A stretch of 64,000 nucleotides of DNA from Sphagnum compactum. Its lineage: Eukaryota > Bryophyta > Sphagnopsida > Sphagnales. The notes under the pieces were generated by a model. It had not been told where the DNA came from. It worked only from the letters and a program-made list of their open reading frames with translations, and made no database searches. Within the stretch, counting starts at the first letter, position 1. The number at the start of each line of letters is the position of its first letter. A program made the translations under genes and the position numbers. Location of the stretch: NCBI GenBank assembly GCA_965153455.1, contig OZ234494.1:15624001-15688000 (forward strand). Reading direction: 5' to 3'. Below are positions 50,237-62,539 of this stretch, one piece after another.

Positions 50237-51575
50237 TAAGGCTTTCAAGCCATTGTTTATGTTTGTTATGGGATGTTAACATAATGTTGTCAAGTTACCA
50301 TATCCGCAATCCAAAGAGCCCTGAAGGCTTGCCATGCTAGTAGCTTTCTTACCCTTGGCATGTCCTCTTGGGGTTTCTTACCAATGTTGGGTGGGTATTA
50401 CCAAATGCAGGTTCTTGAAATTGACAAGATTTGTTTCAAAGAACTGCTCCCTTCTTTGCTTTTGAAAAAGTTTGCAATGCCTTTGAAAGGGTATCAGATT
50501 CTTAAATTTTATTATGCTATCGACGGTTCTTTCAAAACAGGTTCTTAGGTCTTACTCTTTCATATTAGTAATTTAGTGAGTTATACACAACTGATTCTCC
50601 AAATTGTCAATGTTCTATTAAAAACAAAACATTACTTAACATTATTATTTTTCAGTTCACGTAGACCTCAATTCTGATCACATACAATGAATATATTATA
50701 TTGCATTATAAAATATTATAACAAAACATGAATCATGTTCAAATGAACTTTCAAATTTTTCTAAATCTTTTTCCTAAGTTTAGCTTTGGTCTCAATCAAT
50801 TCAAACCCAGTCCTAGAATCGAAGGCTTTTTTTTTCATAACAAATTACTTTTTCAAAGTTCTTTGATTGGAGGTGGAATCTTGTTAAATATGTAGAAAAG
50901 TATCTTGTAATGGTTATAATTATTTGATTTCTATAATGTGATAACCCGTTAGAGATTTCCCAATGTATTATGTTTGTGGGCAGGCTTTATGTATTTGTAT
51001 CTTATGTTTATGGGCAGGCTCTTACATATTTCATAAGGGCCCATCATTTTTTTTGGGGCCCAATGAAAGGATCTTGGCCATTAGATCTTGGCATGACAGG
51101 TCATTACTGATGGTAGTAGGTGCCTTATTTTTGTAATGCCCCTTGTCTGTGGGCCTTACCTATCACTAAAGCATTTTGTAATTTAAAGGTGCAAATCTCC
51201 GTATTTTTTCTCATGAACATGAGAGACCCAACAAGCTCCAGTCACAATCCTCCAAACCCTGGTTCAATTTTGTTCTTCTGTTCAATCAATCAACCAATTA
51301 CTTGAGTAGAAGACTAAGGAGAAATTGAATGAATGAATTGAGCCATATTCAAGGTTTCCACTCATGCAAATGAAGGATGCAAGTGAACCAAGGTGTGATG
51401 AAAAAGCCCTTAGGGCTTCTTCTGGTAATTCCCTTGACCAAGGGCCTTGCCCTATACATATGCAACTATATAGATTGTTTCATTGTAGGTAGTGGTGAGA
51501 CCCATATAATACTTCATAACCGAGTGTTGACCCACTTCTGGTAATGCCTGCAACTGAGGGCCTTACCCTACACAT
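50237..51575. other. Intergenic DNA, no gene seen
   Basis: No supported gene. TATGTTTNTGGGCAGGCT is repeated at about 50969 and 51004. GGGCCTTACC-type words recur at 51149 and 51560. Confidence 0.45.
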
Positions 51576-51760
51576 ATGCAATTACATTATAATTTGTTTC
51601 ATTCTACTAGTGAAACCCTTATAATTTCTCATAATTTTTTTGAGGGTTTCGCACTGCATGGCTGCATCTCTCAGGTTTATGCAGCATCTACCAATCTTTC
51701 AATCATTTGGCTTCGCAGAACAAGTGTGTGTGAAAATATTCAGGAACAAAACAGTCTAAG

Positions 51761-52066
51761 TTGTATTTGCAGTTCATGATGACATGTATGAAGGCTCATC
51801 TTTGTAAGCTGCATGATAGGTTTGATGCAGGTTTTTGTGGAATCGACATAGTGGATCTGGGGTCCTTAGGCAAAATGGACTGTTTTGCCTACATAGAAGA
51901 AGACACTAACTTTCTTCATCTCCTCCTCAGTTTCTTTGATGGCTATTCATCCTATTTCAATCATAACCCATCTAGACTGATCCTGTTCATTGAGGAGTCA
52001 AGGGTGTGTTATACCACTCTGAAGTTGAGATACTTGTTCAGAAATGCATCAACCCTAAAACTATAA
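51761..52066 (+). CDS. Orphan ORF, 101 codons, uncertain
   Basis: A frame with ATG start that encodes an acidic, Phe/Leu-rich product (FIEES, YIEEDTNFLHLLLSFFDGYS) in a locally GC-richer patch (about 51660-52440). It is preceded by TTGTATTTGCAG, an acceptor-like string, and followed by other CAG-GT strings, so it could be one exon of a lineage-specific gene. I do not recognise it, and a chance ORF is quite possible. Confidence 0.2.
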   Translation: MYLQFMMTCMKAHLCKLHDRFDAGFCGIDIVDLGSLGKMDCFAYIEEDTNFLHLLLSFFDGYSSYFNHNPSRLILFIEESRVCYTTLKLRYLFRNASTLKL

Positions 52067-52439
52067 AGGGATAAGTTACTACAAATCGTTGCTGGCTGTG
52101 TTTGAGCAGCTGAAGTTCAAATATATCTTCTTCTGGCAGGTCTTCTTCTTTGAGCAGGTCAGGATCAACAACAATTGAAGAACTCAGAATCTGATATCTT
52201 CAAAAGAAAATTTGGTACAGGTGACATGCTGGATGATAATTGCTGGAGAATGACAAGTGCAGGTGCACATCAGGAGTTTTGTACAATTTGAGAGCAATTT
52301 TGGGACATGAAGATGTGGATCTCTTTGACTTCGAGACAGACAACTAGTGCTGCTGTAGTGTTAGGGAGAATAGCTGGAGACACACCATTCTCATTCAGGA
52401 GGAGGCAATTTGGTGAGAAGGTATGGTCTGAACCAAACC

Positions 52440-52660
52440 ATGCTGTGCGGTTATTTGAGTTTTCAAAAAGCTATTGGTTCCAGTTTTTAAAATATTTCAG
52501 AATGAGAACCACCAGTTCCAGTTCTTTGAAAAAAAATCAGAATCAAAGCACCGTCGGTCCTGGTTATTTCAAAACCCTTAAAGAACCTGTGGTTTTCATG
52601 AAAACCCCTGTAAAGAACGGGCAGTTTTCTATTTGATTATTTCAAATTTTTGAGAACCAT
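52440..52660 (+). repeat. GGTTCC degenerate repeat (family D), copy 2
   Basis: GGTTCCAGTTTTTAAAA, CCAGTTCCAGTTCTTTGAAA and related words recall 45690-46215. Confidence 0.45.
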
Positions 52661-54220
52661 GTCTTTGGATTTTTTACAATGTGGTTATGAATTCTAAGAA
52701 TCTCTCTCATAACTGTTGGGGTTCTGTTCCTGTTTCTAATAACAGCCTAACAACTGATCCAAAGGTATGCTAGCCCTTCTTTCAGATGGAGAGGGAAAAA
52801 TCTCTACCTATTCTTCTACCTAATCTGAGATCTGAAGTCTCCTTTCTTCAATCTTGGACAAACAGGCTGGCAAGTTTCAACAATTGTTAAAAACCAACAA
52901 GGGACCAGAAAATGAGATTTCTTGTCTTGTTGTCTCCAACAATCTGTTGATTTAGAAGAAACAGGCTTTCACCATCCCACTGTAACCTTAAAAAAAGGAG
53001 GCTACCTGAAAAATCCAGCAACCTAATGAACAGCAGATCTATGTATATTCCTCATGAACACCAAAAGGATACATATTCAAATTGCAATGAGTCCTGCAAC
53101 ATAAATACTGAAATCTTACAGTGCCAAGGGAACTTTCAAAGATTCATGGTCTTTGGATCAGAACTATCTTGTAGTCAACAGATGGTCCTTCACTCTGCCC
53201 AGTTCCCTTTCTTTGCAGGAATGCCACTCTTACATCCATGCAAGCACACCCAAACAGCAACAATGCAATAACCCTCAACCCTTCAAATTCCCAGGATTGC
53301 CATTGTTAATAACAGGAAAACACAAGCAGTATTGATTCTACACACCACCCGAATGTTCATTTCCCAACATGGTTAACAGCTGCAAATTTGAATGTTGATC
53401 ACTAAACCCCATATGGACTGCTTGATTTCCAGATAAACCTCAACCCAAGATTGCACATATCCTCAACTAACCTCAAGTACCCCAATTTCTCAAGTTTCTT
53501 GCTGTCCCAGTTATACACGCACATTCCACTGTCATACTGCACTTATTGTCGGATCCTTTATCTACCCAGCATTCCCACATGACCATCACATAAATCCACA
53601 TGGCCCTTCATGTGCTTATTTTATGCATTGTACTTACTACCAACGACCCTTCATAAATAAATAATTTCAAATTTAAAAAAACAGACAGACTTACACCCAT
53701 TCTCATGAATTGCTCCCAATTTCAGACTCAAATATAATCAGAACCAACACATGACCAATTCAACACCATCATTCACAATACCATTCACCCTCAACATAAT
53801 GCACCCACTCCCTTGATTTCCTCACTTCCCATACCTCACTAGACCATGGCTTATGCTAAATCTATCATCCTCTCAGTTTTAGAATACACTGCAAGCATAT
53901 AGAGTTTTGCATAACTACAAAGAACACTCAATGCCTACAATCATCTCCCTGAGTGAAACAACCTACTTTGTCAAAGCAACACTCCTACAAGAAAGCAAAA
54001 GTCTTTAGAGCATTGGTTTGTGAACTACCCTTTTCAACCAATTTGCTCTTATTAGCAACATATACTGATCAAAAGAAAAACCAAAGCTTAGCTTCTTTGT
54101 AAAAAAGTTTCAATCACATTGCAAAAGATGCAAATGTCCTCCATCTTAAGTCGGGCGGTAGCCATAGCCTTAGCTACTTCTCGATTTCCATCGCTTCAAG
54201 ACACACCTCCCATCACCACG
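52661..54220. other. Intergenic DNA, no gene seen
   Basis: Short frames only, with no recognisable domain, RNA gene or strong repeat. Confidence 0.45.
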
Positions 54221-54221
54221 G

Positions 54222-54307
54222 CCGACCTATTGTAGGCTATCGATTTTTGACATGGAAAAATGTGGCCAACCTACTACAGGCGGTCAGTTTTGGACATGGA
54301 GAGATTT
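54222..54307 (+). repeat. Short tandem duplication (~55 bp period)
   Basis: CGACCTATTGTAGGCTATCG followed by ATTTTTGACATGGA is echoed by CAACCTACTACAGGCGGTCA then GTTTTGGACATGGA. Confidence 0.7.
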
Positions 54308-56747
54308 TGACATCTACTTTGAGCTAACTTGACAACTTGGAACTTCTCCCTTTTCCTTTTTCTTACTCCTTTGTACATTTTCCAAATCTACAATGTGTTT
54401 ATTAATAAAGCTTTGCAGGGTTTCTGTTACAAAGCTTAGTGAATGGTGAAGAACACACAACAACTAACCCTTCCTTATGAGTTGTTGGCTTCCAAAAGTT
54501 GGCCTCTCTCCAACAGCCACCAGCACAACCATGAAGAATAATGAAAGGTATGGGTGGACGTGAAACACTTTTCTATTGGGTGACATTTCCATCCTATCTA
54601 ACCCTCCCCCCGTTAGCTTAGTTTCTCGTTCCAATAGCTACTTACTTTTGAGCATCTAGCCCTTACTACCAGCCATTTACATGCACCTCCTTACCTAGCT
54701 TATCTACCTACAAGCACCTATCTTATCCCTTACCTATGTAATAACCATTTACATGCACCTATGTAAAGCACCAGGCAGAAAATTCTAGTGTATTTGTACC
54801 AACATGTTACAGAGGGTGAAAATTCATGGGGCATTTAGAAAAAACAAAACACCCCCTACTGTGAACCTACGTCTTTTTATCGTTTTTTTCACCTTTATAC
54901 CCGGTGGGTATCACAAGTGGAGTTGAGGGCACTTATATGAGGAACAACCCACTCTTTGGGCATTACTCCACACTCATCTAGTAACCATCTGTTATCCTAC
55001 CTACTTATTTACCTATAGAACCTATCTTATACATGATAGGTTACCAAAGTGAAACTCAATGTCATTTCAGTGTGGGTTCATACGGAACTGAGTCGTAAGC
55101 AACTTCCAAAGGATGGTGCATCAGTGGCTGTTGGTTCACTCAAACCATGATCATTTCAAACACTGAATGTATTGTCCTTGCTTTGGGCATGGCTGTAAAC
55201 CCTACACAAAAGGTAAATCTGAATTGGTATATGGGGTTCCAAAGCTTGGGGATGCTTTCTTTCGCACCTTTTCCTTGCCTGATTGCACCTGGTGAATACT
55301 GTTAAACCCTTTTGAGGCTCGGTCCTCATGTAGTGAATAATTATTTTATTTTTCGAAATTCATTTCAGTGAGAAAATTAATTTATGAAAATTTGGCAATA
55401 AATAATAGCCAACTTCTTTGGAAGGTTCTGTGGACTGTGAACCTTTAACATAATGAGACTTTTTACTACTTCTTTTTGCAAAAGTGGGGATAAATGCTGT
55501 TCTACCAAACTATAGGATAGAGAAAGGTTGTCAATTATTGGATTGATTCTTTATAATGGTGCACTAGCCAAGCAAGAAGCTCTGGAATTTCCACCAAGTT
55601 TTGTATTTGACCTCCCTTGTAGTTTTCTTAAAATTTGGCATTTCAAATAAATAATATCTTGAAAATTCAGCATTTCCAATATAATTTAATTACTGCTGAG
55701 CCTGAAATGGTCCTATGGTAGTGCGCACAGGTACATGCAAAGAAATTTTGTTTTCCCCCCTTCAAACCCTTCAAAGATGGATTACCAAAGGGACCCAGGC
55801 TCCAAGGCCATTACCCACATGCATCACAACAGAAAAAAAATTTAAAAATGAAATAAAAAATCATTTTTTCCCCATGATACCTGGTTGGTATCTGACAAGT
55901 AACCGCCGGGTATCACAAGATTAATACAGAAAACACAATGCAGCACATTTTTTATAAACAGAACACCCCTGGGCATCTCATTTTCCAAAATGCCTCCCAA
56001 ATTTTTTTACTATATAAAGTGTGCTGCAAATACACTGGAATTTTCTGCTCCTGCCTTTACACACAGTTTAGAGACTGCACAAGCAGTATCTCACCCCATG
56101 CCTTCGTTCACTTTCATCTTATGTTCATATGTCTGCAGCAAGATTTTGTTTCCTTTGATGAACAAGAGCATTGTACCTTCACATTTGCTCAGTTTATATG
56201 AAGTATATGCTTTTCCTTCCTCTTCAAAGCTCATTAGAAAAGTCTCCAAGTGTTATCTGCGAAGAAATCTCTTGACAGTGCACACTCATATGCCAGCTGA
56301 GATATCAGTTCACCAGTATATTCTCTCAACTAGTTGTGGATACCAAGCCCTTTACTTCCAAATCCATACTCAACTTCTGCAGTTGAGCAAAAGATACAGG
56401 GGGATTTTTCGGTAAACATGTCTTTTACACCTTCATGCCAAGACTGAATCATGGATAATAAGACTTTGGCTTGCCAACCAAAGCATAACCTTCCAGTCAA
56501 CTACCATACCCAGTAAAATTGTAAAAGTCTTACATAAGTTCCTAAGATGATCAATGGTTAGGCTGTGACTTTCAGACTACACTTTGCAAACAAATTTCTG
56601 ACTGAAATGATCTAGAAGAAACACTGCTTTGTGCACAAATCTGTGTACTGGCTCCCATGGGCATTTCTGAAGACCATAGATATTGTGAGATCTTGTTGCA
56701 TCACCTACAGAGTCATTCTCTGTGGAGATATATGGTGTGACAACACT
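54308..56747. other. Intergenic DNA and RH3 3' flank
   Basis: Holds a decayed GGTATC element at 54876-54917, another copy at 55785-55925, and TACC-rich runs at about 54640-54760. The part above about 56200 is probably the RH3 3' UTR (minus strand). A 141-codon + strand frame at 55990-56415 has no known homologue that I recognise. Confidence 0.45.
55785..55925 (+). repeat. Palindromic GGTATC element (family B), diverged copy
   Basis: TCATTTTTTCCCCATGATACC, GGTATCTGACAAGTAACC and GCCGGGTATCACAAG align with the intact palindromic copy at 62370-62480. Upstream AAGGCCAT is shared too. Confidence 0.6.
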
Positions 56748-59700
56748 CTATCGCCGTTGTGGGCAATCAGAGGCACGATGTCCAGGTTGGTTGCAGACAA
56801 AGCAAGTTCCAGAAAAGGTTCCTCTGCATCACTCCACACACATCTTTACATTAGACCTTGGGAAAGGAACAAACTCAGTACTTCTGTTTCACTGCATCCC
56901 AACAATATCTTGCTCCTCACAATTTAGAGTATGTACGATAACCCTTGGTGTGAAATGGCCTAAGTGCAAGTTGGGTATAATGTGTTTATGATAGTATGGC
57001 TATTACCTATCAAAACTTCTGTCTGAGCGACCTGAAGGGGATCTGCTAAACCTATCCTCGTCAGCAAATCGACTGCCACTGCTGGGGCTACCACGGCTCC
57101 AATCGTCAGGATGACCACCCCCGCGACTCACTGTCCTGTCACTGAATCTGTCACCTCCACTTCTACCAACAAAACGGTCAATTCCTCTGCCACCAGGCCG
57201 GCCCCCTCTATCCAAACTGCCACGACCACCACTGAACCTTCCACCACCTTGTTGGGAAAAGCGGCCATACATGTCTCCAGTTCGCCCTCTTCCTCCAAAG
57301 TCATCCTCAACTAGTCTTGGTAACTGCACAGCACCAAAAGTTAGGAGCCTACTTCTTGGCAGACTGATTTTGGGTGACATTCCTTAAAGTGCAAAATCCA
57401 GATAAACACATCATTAGATTGTTCAGAACAGTGAGTCCTGCACTGCAATACTCCACAATACCCCGTTCATTAGCATAAATTGTTTTCTTAAAGTGAACAC
57501 TTGTGTACCTTCACTCCATATGTCTGGATCAGATGTGTACAAGAAGAGCACAAAGTGGAAAATACCTTCTTTGGAGCATCGATGACATCTCCAGGTGGCA
57601 ATGGCTTTGAAAGCAGTTCCTTGGCAATATCCTCAGGTAGGTCAAAAACTGCCCCGGCAACCTGCATGTCACCCACCCACCACAGTACAAATAAGTACAT
57701 GTTCAATGGCATGACTTTTTAAAGAAGTGTGGCAATGTTGCTATAACCAAAAAATAGGGCCTAACAGAGGCAGAAGCATGTAGGTTTATGAGCGAACCTT
57801 GGGATCATCAATGACACGAATTTTCCCTACATTATCTGCTGCTGCTTGCCAGATATCTGATAGCACACCCATGACCACACGTGGTCCCAGGGGTTGAGAT
57901 GATGACATCCGCACAAGCCGCAATGTTGTCAAACCCTAAAACATCCCACAATTGCCAAAAACTAGCCCCCTTTTAACACCCTTCAATGCATTGCACACTC
58001 AACAGAGAGCATCTCAAGTGACATCCACTCCAAAGGAATAACACTGCAGTGCTACATTCATCACACCTTCCACTAGTCAAATGGAGAGTGGGAAAAAGCA
58101 AGGAATAGACAACAGAAGCAGTTTGATGATTGACCTCCTCATGAGTAAGGAGAGAGCGTGATGCTGGGGGCTGAGTGAAACCGCTCAAATGTGCAAGTGC
58201 TGCAGCAAGAGCACTTGGACCCTGATCTGCCAGCAATGTCTCAGCAGTTTGCATGAACACATCAGTCAACTCTGGGTGGACACGCTTGATAAGCTGCGTG
58301 GCTTGCTCACCACTGGCACGCAGCACATCATCCATGTGGGGTGCTCCAATGCGCTCAAACTTACAACCTATATCCCTTTCAATCAGCCTCATTGTGCGTA
58401 ACTGACTATCTGTGAACATCAGAATGGCAGACCCTTCCTTTCCTGCACGACCTGTTCGTCCAGAGCGATGCACAAATGTCTCAGGATCATTTGGTATTTC
58501 ATAGTGGATGACCTGCCAGCACATAGCAATCAATCTCCATTAGAATTCACTATTAGTCATTCCACTACTGTCCCGCATGCAAAACTCAAATGCAGCATTC
58601 AGCATCCTCATATCCTAAGACCCTAGAGTACACAAAAGGTCAGGATGTACCAGATCAACATTGGGAATGTCAAGACCACGTGCAGCCACATCAGTCGCTA
58701 CAAGCACCGAGAACCTGCCTTCACGAAAACCATTTAGTGTTTTCTCTCTTTGGCTTTGAGTGATGTCACCATGCAGAGCTTCACAACCCACAACTCGTCC
58801 CAGAGCAAAAGCTACATCATCTGCATCCCGTTTGGTCTGTGTGAACACAATTGACTTCCCTCCTTTGGCATACACCTGCCACATCCACAGTTCCTTAGAA
58901 ACCAATGTCTCCCCAAAAAGGCCCAACCAACAGCCCTGGATCATGAGAAATCCTTGCTTCTGTTTGTCCTTGAATCACTCTTTAGGGACAAAAACAAGAT
59001 AACATTTTCCATGGAAAATACACAGGTGCATAAGGCACCTTTTCTAATGTGCTCCACTTTCCAATTTTCAATACATTATAAGTCTAAGGACCCACAAGTG
59101 TCAAGGTTCAAAGTGCATGCGTACCGCAATAAGGTCATTGAGAATGGAGCGTTTGGCAGATTGTCCAGTTGATAGTGCATAAAGCTTTATTCCCTCTGCC
59201 AACTTCTCATCAGTTTCCCCCACCTACACAAGCAAGGATGAATCCTTTCTTAGAAGGTGGACAACTATATAGATAATTATTGAGAACACTTGATACAGCA
59301 ATCCTCCAAAAGCTCTGGAAGCATTTTAGACACTAGCACTTGTTGTGTGGACAGGGAGATGCTATGAATACCAGGTCAATTGTCAAAGGATCTTTAAGGT
59401 ACTTCCGAGCCAGCTTCTTCACCCAAGTGGGCATTGTTGCTGAGAAGAGCATACCCTGGCGGTTCCTGGGCATCTGCTCCAAAATCCGCTCCACATCTTC
59501 CTCAAACCCAACTGCCAACATCTGGTCTGCCTCATCGAGTACAAAATGGCGAATGTCATGCAGGTCCAAGACCCGCCGGTCAATCAGGTCCTGTATGCGT
59601 CCCGGTGTCCCAACGGCAATGTCCACACCTCGCTCAAGCTGCCTCTGCTGCATAGTGATGGACACCCCTCCATACACACATACAGTCGCAAGCATTGGAG

Positions 59701-60892
59701 CTGTTTCCATGAATTCTCGCTCCACTTGCTTCGCCAGCTCTCGAGTGGGAGCAAGCACCAGTGCTCTTGGTGCTCGTCCAGGCCGTCTACATCACCATTC
59801 ATTCCAAACACTCACTGATGTAAATGGCAATTTTGCAGATGACAAAACCACACTCTTGAGTTGATGGGGACATCCTAACTTCAGTCTATTTCAGATATTG
59901 CTCCTCTCTTTGCAACTTGTGGACACTAGATTTTCGTGAACAACTCCATGCTTGTGCCCACATAAAGTTATGCCCTTTGGAGGACAGAAGTAGGTAGATA
60001 CCTGACTATTCGATGCACCTCATTCTCCGTTACAATGTTGTGGATAATAGGTATGCCAAAAGCAAGAGTTTTGCCGGTGCCTGTTTTTGCCCGTGCAATC
60101 AGGTCACGTCCTTGCATAGCCGGATCCATGACTGCTCGCTGTGAACAAACATGGCGTAAAACACAGCAAACTCTTCAGCATTTGCAAAGGGAAGCTGCAA
60201 ACGGCCGAGGCCCAAAATCCAAAAAGCACGTGAATAGGTTACCTGAGTGCGGCGCATACCTGAATAGGGAAGAGCTGAGTGATACCGCGCTTGGCAAGGG
60301 ACTCCACAACACCGGGGGGAATGCCGAGATTGGAGATGGCCAACTGATCCTCATCGTCAATAGACTCGTTATCCACACGGAGGACCTCTCCATCTTCATC
60401 ACTGTCCTCATCACTGTCAAGCCTGCCCTGCGAAGGCGAGAAACCGAACAAGTTGCTCCTTCCCCCAGGCACTGTGGCGTAATCCGTCGCCACCGCGCTC
60501 GTCTCCGTCGCACTCTCGGCTCCGGGGAAAATCCGCGCCCGCGGTGCAACCCACGGCTTATTATCCCCCTGCATAACTCCTCCATCCCTCTGTACCGCTC
60601 GCACCACTGGCATCGTCGTCGCAGTCGTAGTCGTCGTCGGCACCATTTTCCCCGCGGCACGCACGCCGGCGACCGTCGACACGGCCGTCATCCTCACCTT
60701 CTCCCCAAGGAAGGAAGATGCAATTCCCACCGCAGGCCCACCCTCTACAGCAGCCGCACTGGTACAAACGGACGGACATGCACTACTACTCACCAAAGCT
60801 TGCCGCTGCTGCAGCCGCGCCATGGCCAAGGCGGCGCCCGACCGTTCAGCACACAAAGGCAGGACAGGGGTGCAACCCACCATGGCCGCCAT
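56748..60892 (-). CDS. RH3: Plastid DEAD-box RNA helicase RH3 with CCHC zinc knuckle
   Basis: ATP-dependent RNA helicase of the chloroplast, linked in Arabidopsis to group II intron splicing and 50S ribosome assembly. Exons, 5' to 3': 60892-60260, 60138-60002, 59786-59372, 59223-59125, 58875-58651, 58512-58135, 57935-57798, 57661-57566, 57323-57007, 56823-56748. Phases agree; 837 aa. The Ala/Ser/Thr-rich, acid-poor N-terminus fits a transit peptide, followed by an acidic stretch ([10 protein letters not shown]). Motifs: Q motif LFPIQ (207-211), I AKTGTGKT (227-234), Ia PTRELA (270-275), Ib TPGR (317-320), II DEAD (341-344), III SAT (372-374), [11 protein letters not shown] (488-497), [12 protein letters not shown] (518-527). 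The post-helicase block [20 protein letters not shown]-type (here [20 protein letters not shown]) is diagnostic for RH3 rather than mitochondrial RH9/53. An Arg/Gly/Ser-rich tail ends in a CCHC knuckle (C820, C823, H828, C833) encoded by the 76-nt last exon. Confidence 0.95.
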
Positions 60893-61725
60893 ATGTTCGC
60901 ACCGTCAATCACCTCCAACACAAAGCAATGCGCAGCCAGGCAACGCAAATCGCCTGCGACTCCAGAGGTGGAAACGGGATTACTACTGCAGAAGGCTCAG
61001 AGGAGGTAGTGGTGATGAATACGGATGCGTGCGAGCGGGCGAGCGAGCGTGCGTCCCTGTAGGACGCCGAGAGCGGTGATGAAAGAGAGAGAGAGAGGGG
61101 AGTGAAGGGTTTTGGGTTTCTGCTGGCTGGTGGGGATAGGAAACCTTAGCCGAAGCGGAGCGTGGAGGCAGAACAGCCACAGCCTGCGAGTGTTTAGTTG
61201 CCGTCCGTTGTCGAGAGGCGGGTTCTACGGACTCCTGTCATTGCCCAAAAAGTGAACCCCATTTCGGAAAATTAATCATAAGCCGTGACCTAGGAAAAGG
61301 AGAATATCCAGGAGCCATAGAATTCCACCATTTGGGATTTTTTTTTGTGGGTAAGGGGCACCCTGGTTGGCTGGCTTCCCGGGTATCTCACGTTTTGCTT
61401 TTGTGGCACGTAGATTAAAAAAAAGCCCAAGGATTGGGGGGGGTGGGTGTGCATCAAAACCCTAAACCCCCCCCCCCTCTTGATACCCGCCTTTTATACC
61501 CTTCGGATATCATGGGGGAAAAGCCAATAATAGAAACCAGGGAGGGATTTTTTGTTTTTCCTTTTAAAACAGGTTTTTGGAATGCACCCTCAAAAGTTTA
61601 AGAACGAATATAATGCTGAGTAATGTGGCCTCCAGATACATTACAGAAATTCTGGCAGGGTTTTTACCAATTGAAAAAGTAGGGTTTTGTTTGGATGTTA
61701 TGTGTAGTATAAGGACCACTATTGG
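60893..61725 (-). other. RH3 leader and promoter region
   Basis: GC-rich up to about 61230 with a (GA)n tract at 61084-61099. Then come G/C runs (about 61437-61446, 61470-61478) and a weak GGTATC-type remnant at 61480-61523. No TATA element stands out. Confidence 0.45.
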
Positions 61726-62165
61726 CCTGTTATTGAGTTTTCATCCGGGTAACTGGCTGAGTCCTGGGCTGGGTATCAATACCCTATCAGCTGACTTATT
61801 GATTGTTTCTTTAAATTGGTATATAACCTATCATCTGGATATTGAATTCTCAAATTTCAATAACCTACCCAAAACCCATGTGGATGGTTGGAATTCCACC
61901 CAGGTAAGGATTTCAATCCTAAAACCCTAAACATATCTATATGATTAAAAAACATAAAGCCAAAAAAAAAACATATTGATTTTAACAAAAAACTTATAAC
62001 CTACCCTTACCAAGACAGTATTATCAATGATTCTCAACACGGGCATTTGAGAATAGACCCTTATGCATAGCAAATGATTAATATTTAAAAACAGGGAAAA
62101 CTTGATCACTGAATGCTATTACTTTGACAATGAAATTGATAACCGGTTCAAAAAACTTGATAACT
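61726..62165 (+). repeat. ATAACC-rich dispersed repeat (family C), copy 2
   Basis: Diverged counterpart of 36735-37110: GTTATTGAGTTTTCATCCGG, TATAACCTATCATC, GGATATTGAATTCTCAAATT, CAATAACCTACCC and GGATGG occur in the same order. Confidence 0.55.
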
Positions 62166-62369
62166 AACTGGAATGGTTATGAGAAAAAAGAAGTAGCTGA
62201 GCATGGGATTCAAATTCTGAGAACTGCCCCCATTAAAGCTCCTTACCAAGTGCCAACAAATAGTAGCATTTTGTGTAGGGTAACGGCCTATGCCACGGGA
62301 CCTTACCAGAATAAGGGTCCATGCAACTCAAAGCTGAGAACCGGCCCCATTGCAATAATGCCCGTGCCC

Positions 62370-62480
62370 AAGGCCATGTAAGGTGTATAAATCAACTATT
62401 TTTTATTCATTTTTTCTCATGATACCATATGGGTATCTTGCGAGTACCCACCAGGTATCATGAGAAAAAACAAGGCAAGG
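62370..62480 (+). repeat. Palindromic GGTATC element (family B), intact copy
   Basis: Perfect 17-base inverted repeat: TTTTTTCTCATGATACC at 62410-62426 and GGTATCATGAGAAAAAA at 62454-62470. The 27-base loop itself contains TGGGTA and TACCCA. Diverged relatives lie at 55785-55925, 54876-54917, 61480-61523 and about 35767-35862. Confidence 0.8.
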
Positions 62481-62539
62481 CATTCTGGATAACAGAATGC
62501 TCGCCAGGTGTAGGCCAGTGTTGGGCGGGTATATAATTT

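Noticed and set aside
31261-56747. Possible autonomous retrotransposon or transposase gene in the long gene-free stretch
   Set aside because: I looked for reverse transcriptase, integrase, RNase H and transposase-like motifs in the open frames and found none. Only non-coding repeat copies can be supported.
59340-59864. 174-codon + strand ORF
   Set aside because: Antisense to RH3 exon 3, which encodes DEAD and SAT.
60035-61009. 324-codon + strand ORF
   Set aside because: Antisense shadow of RH3 exons 1 and 2. The product is Arg/His-rich low complexity, and the opposite strand carries all helicase motifs.
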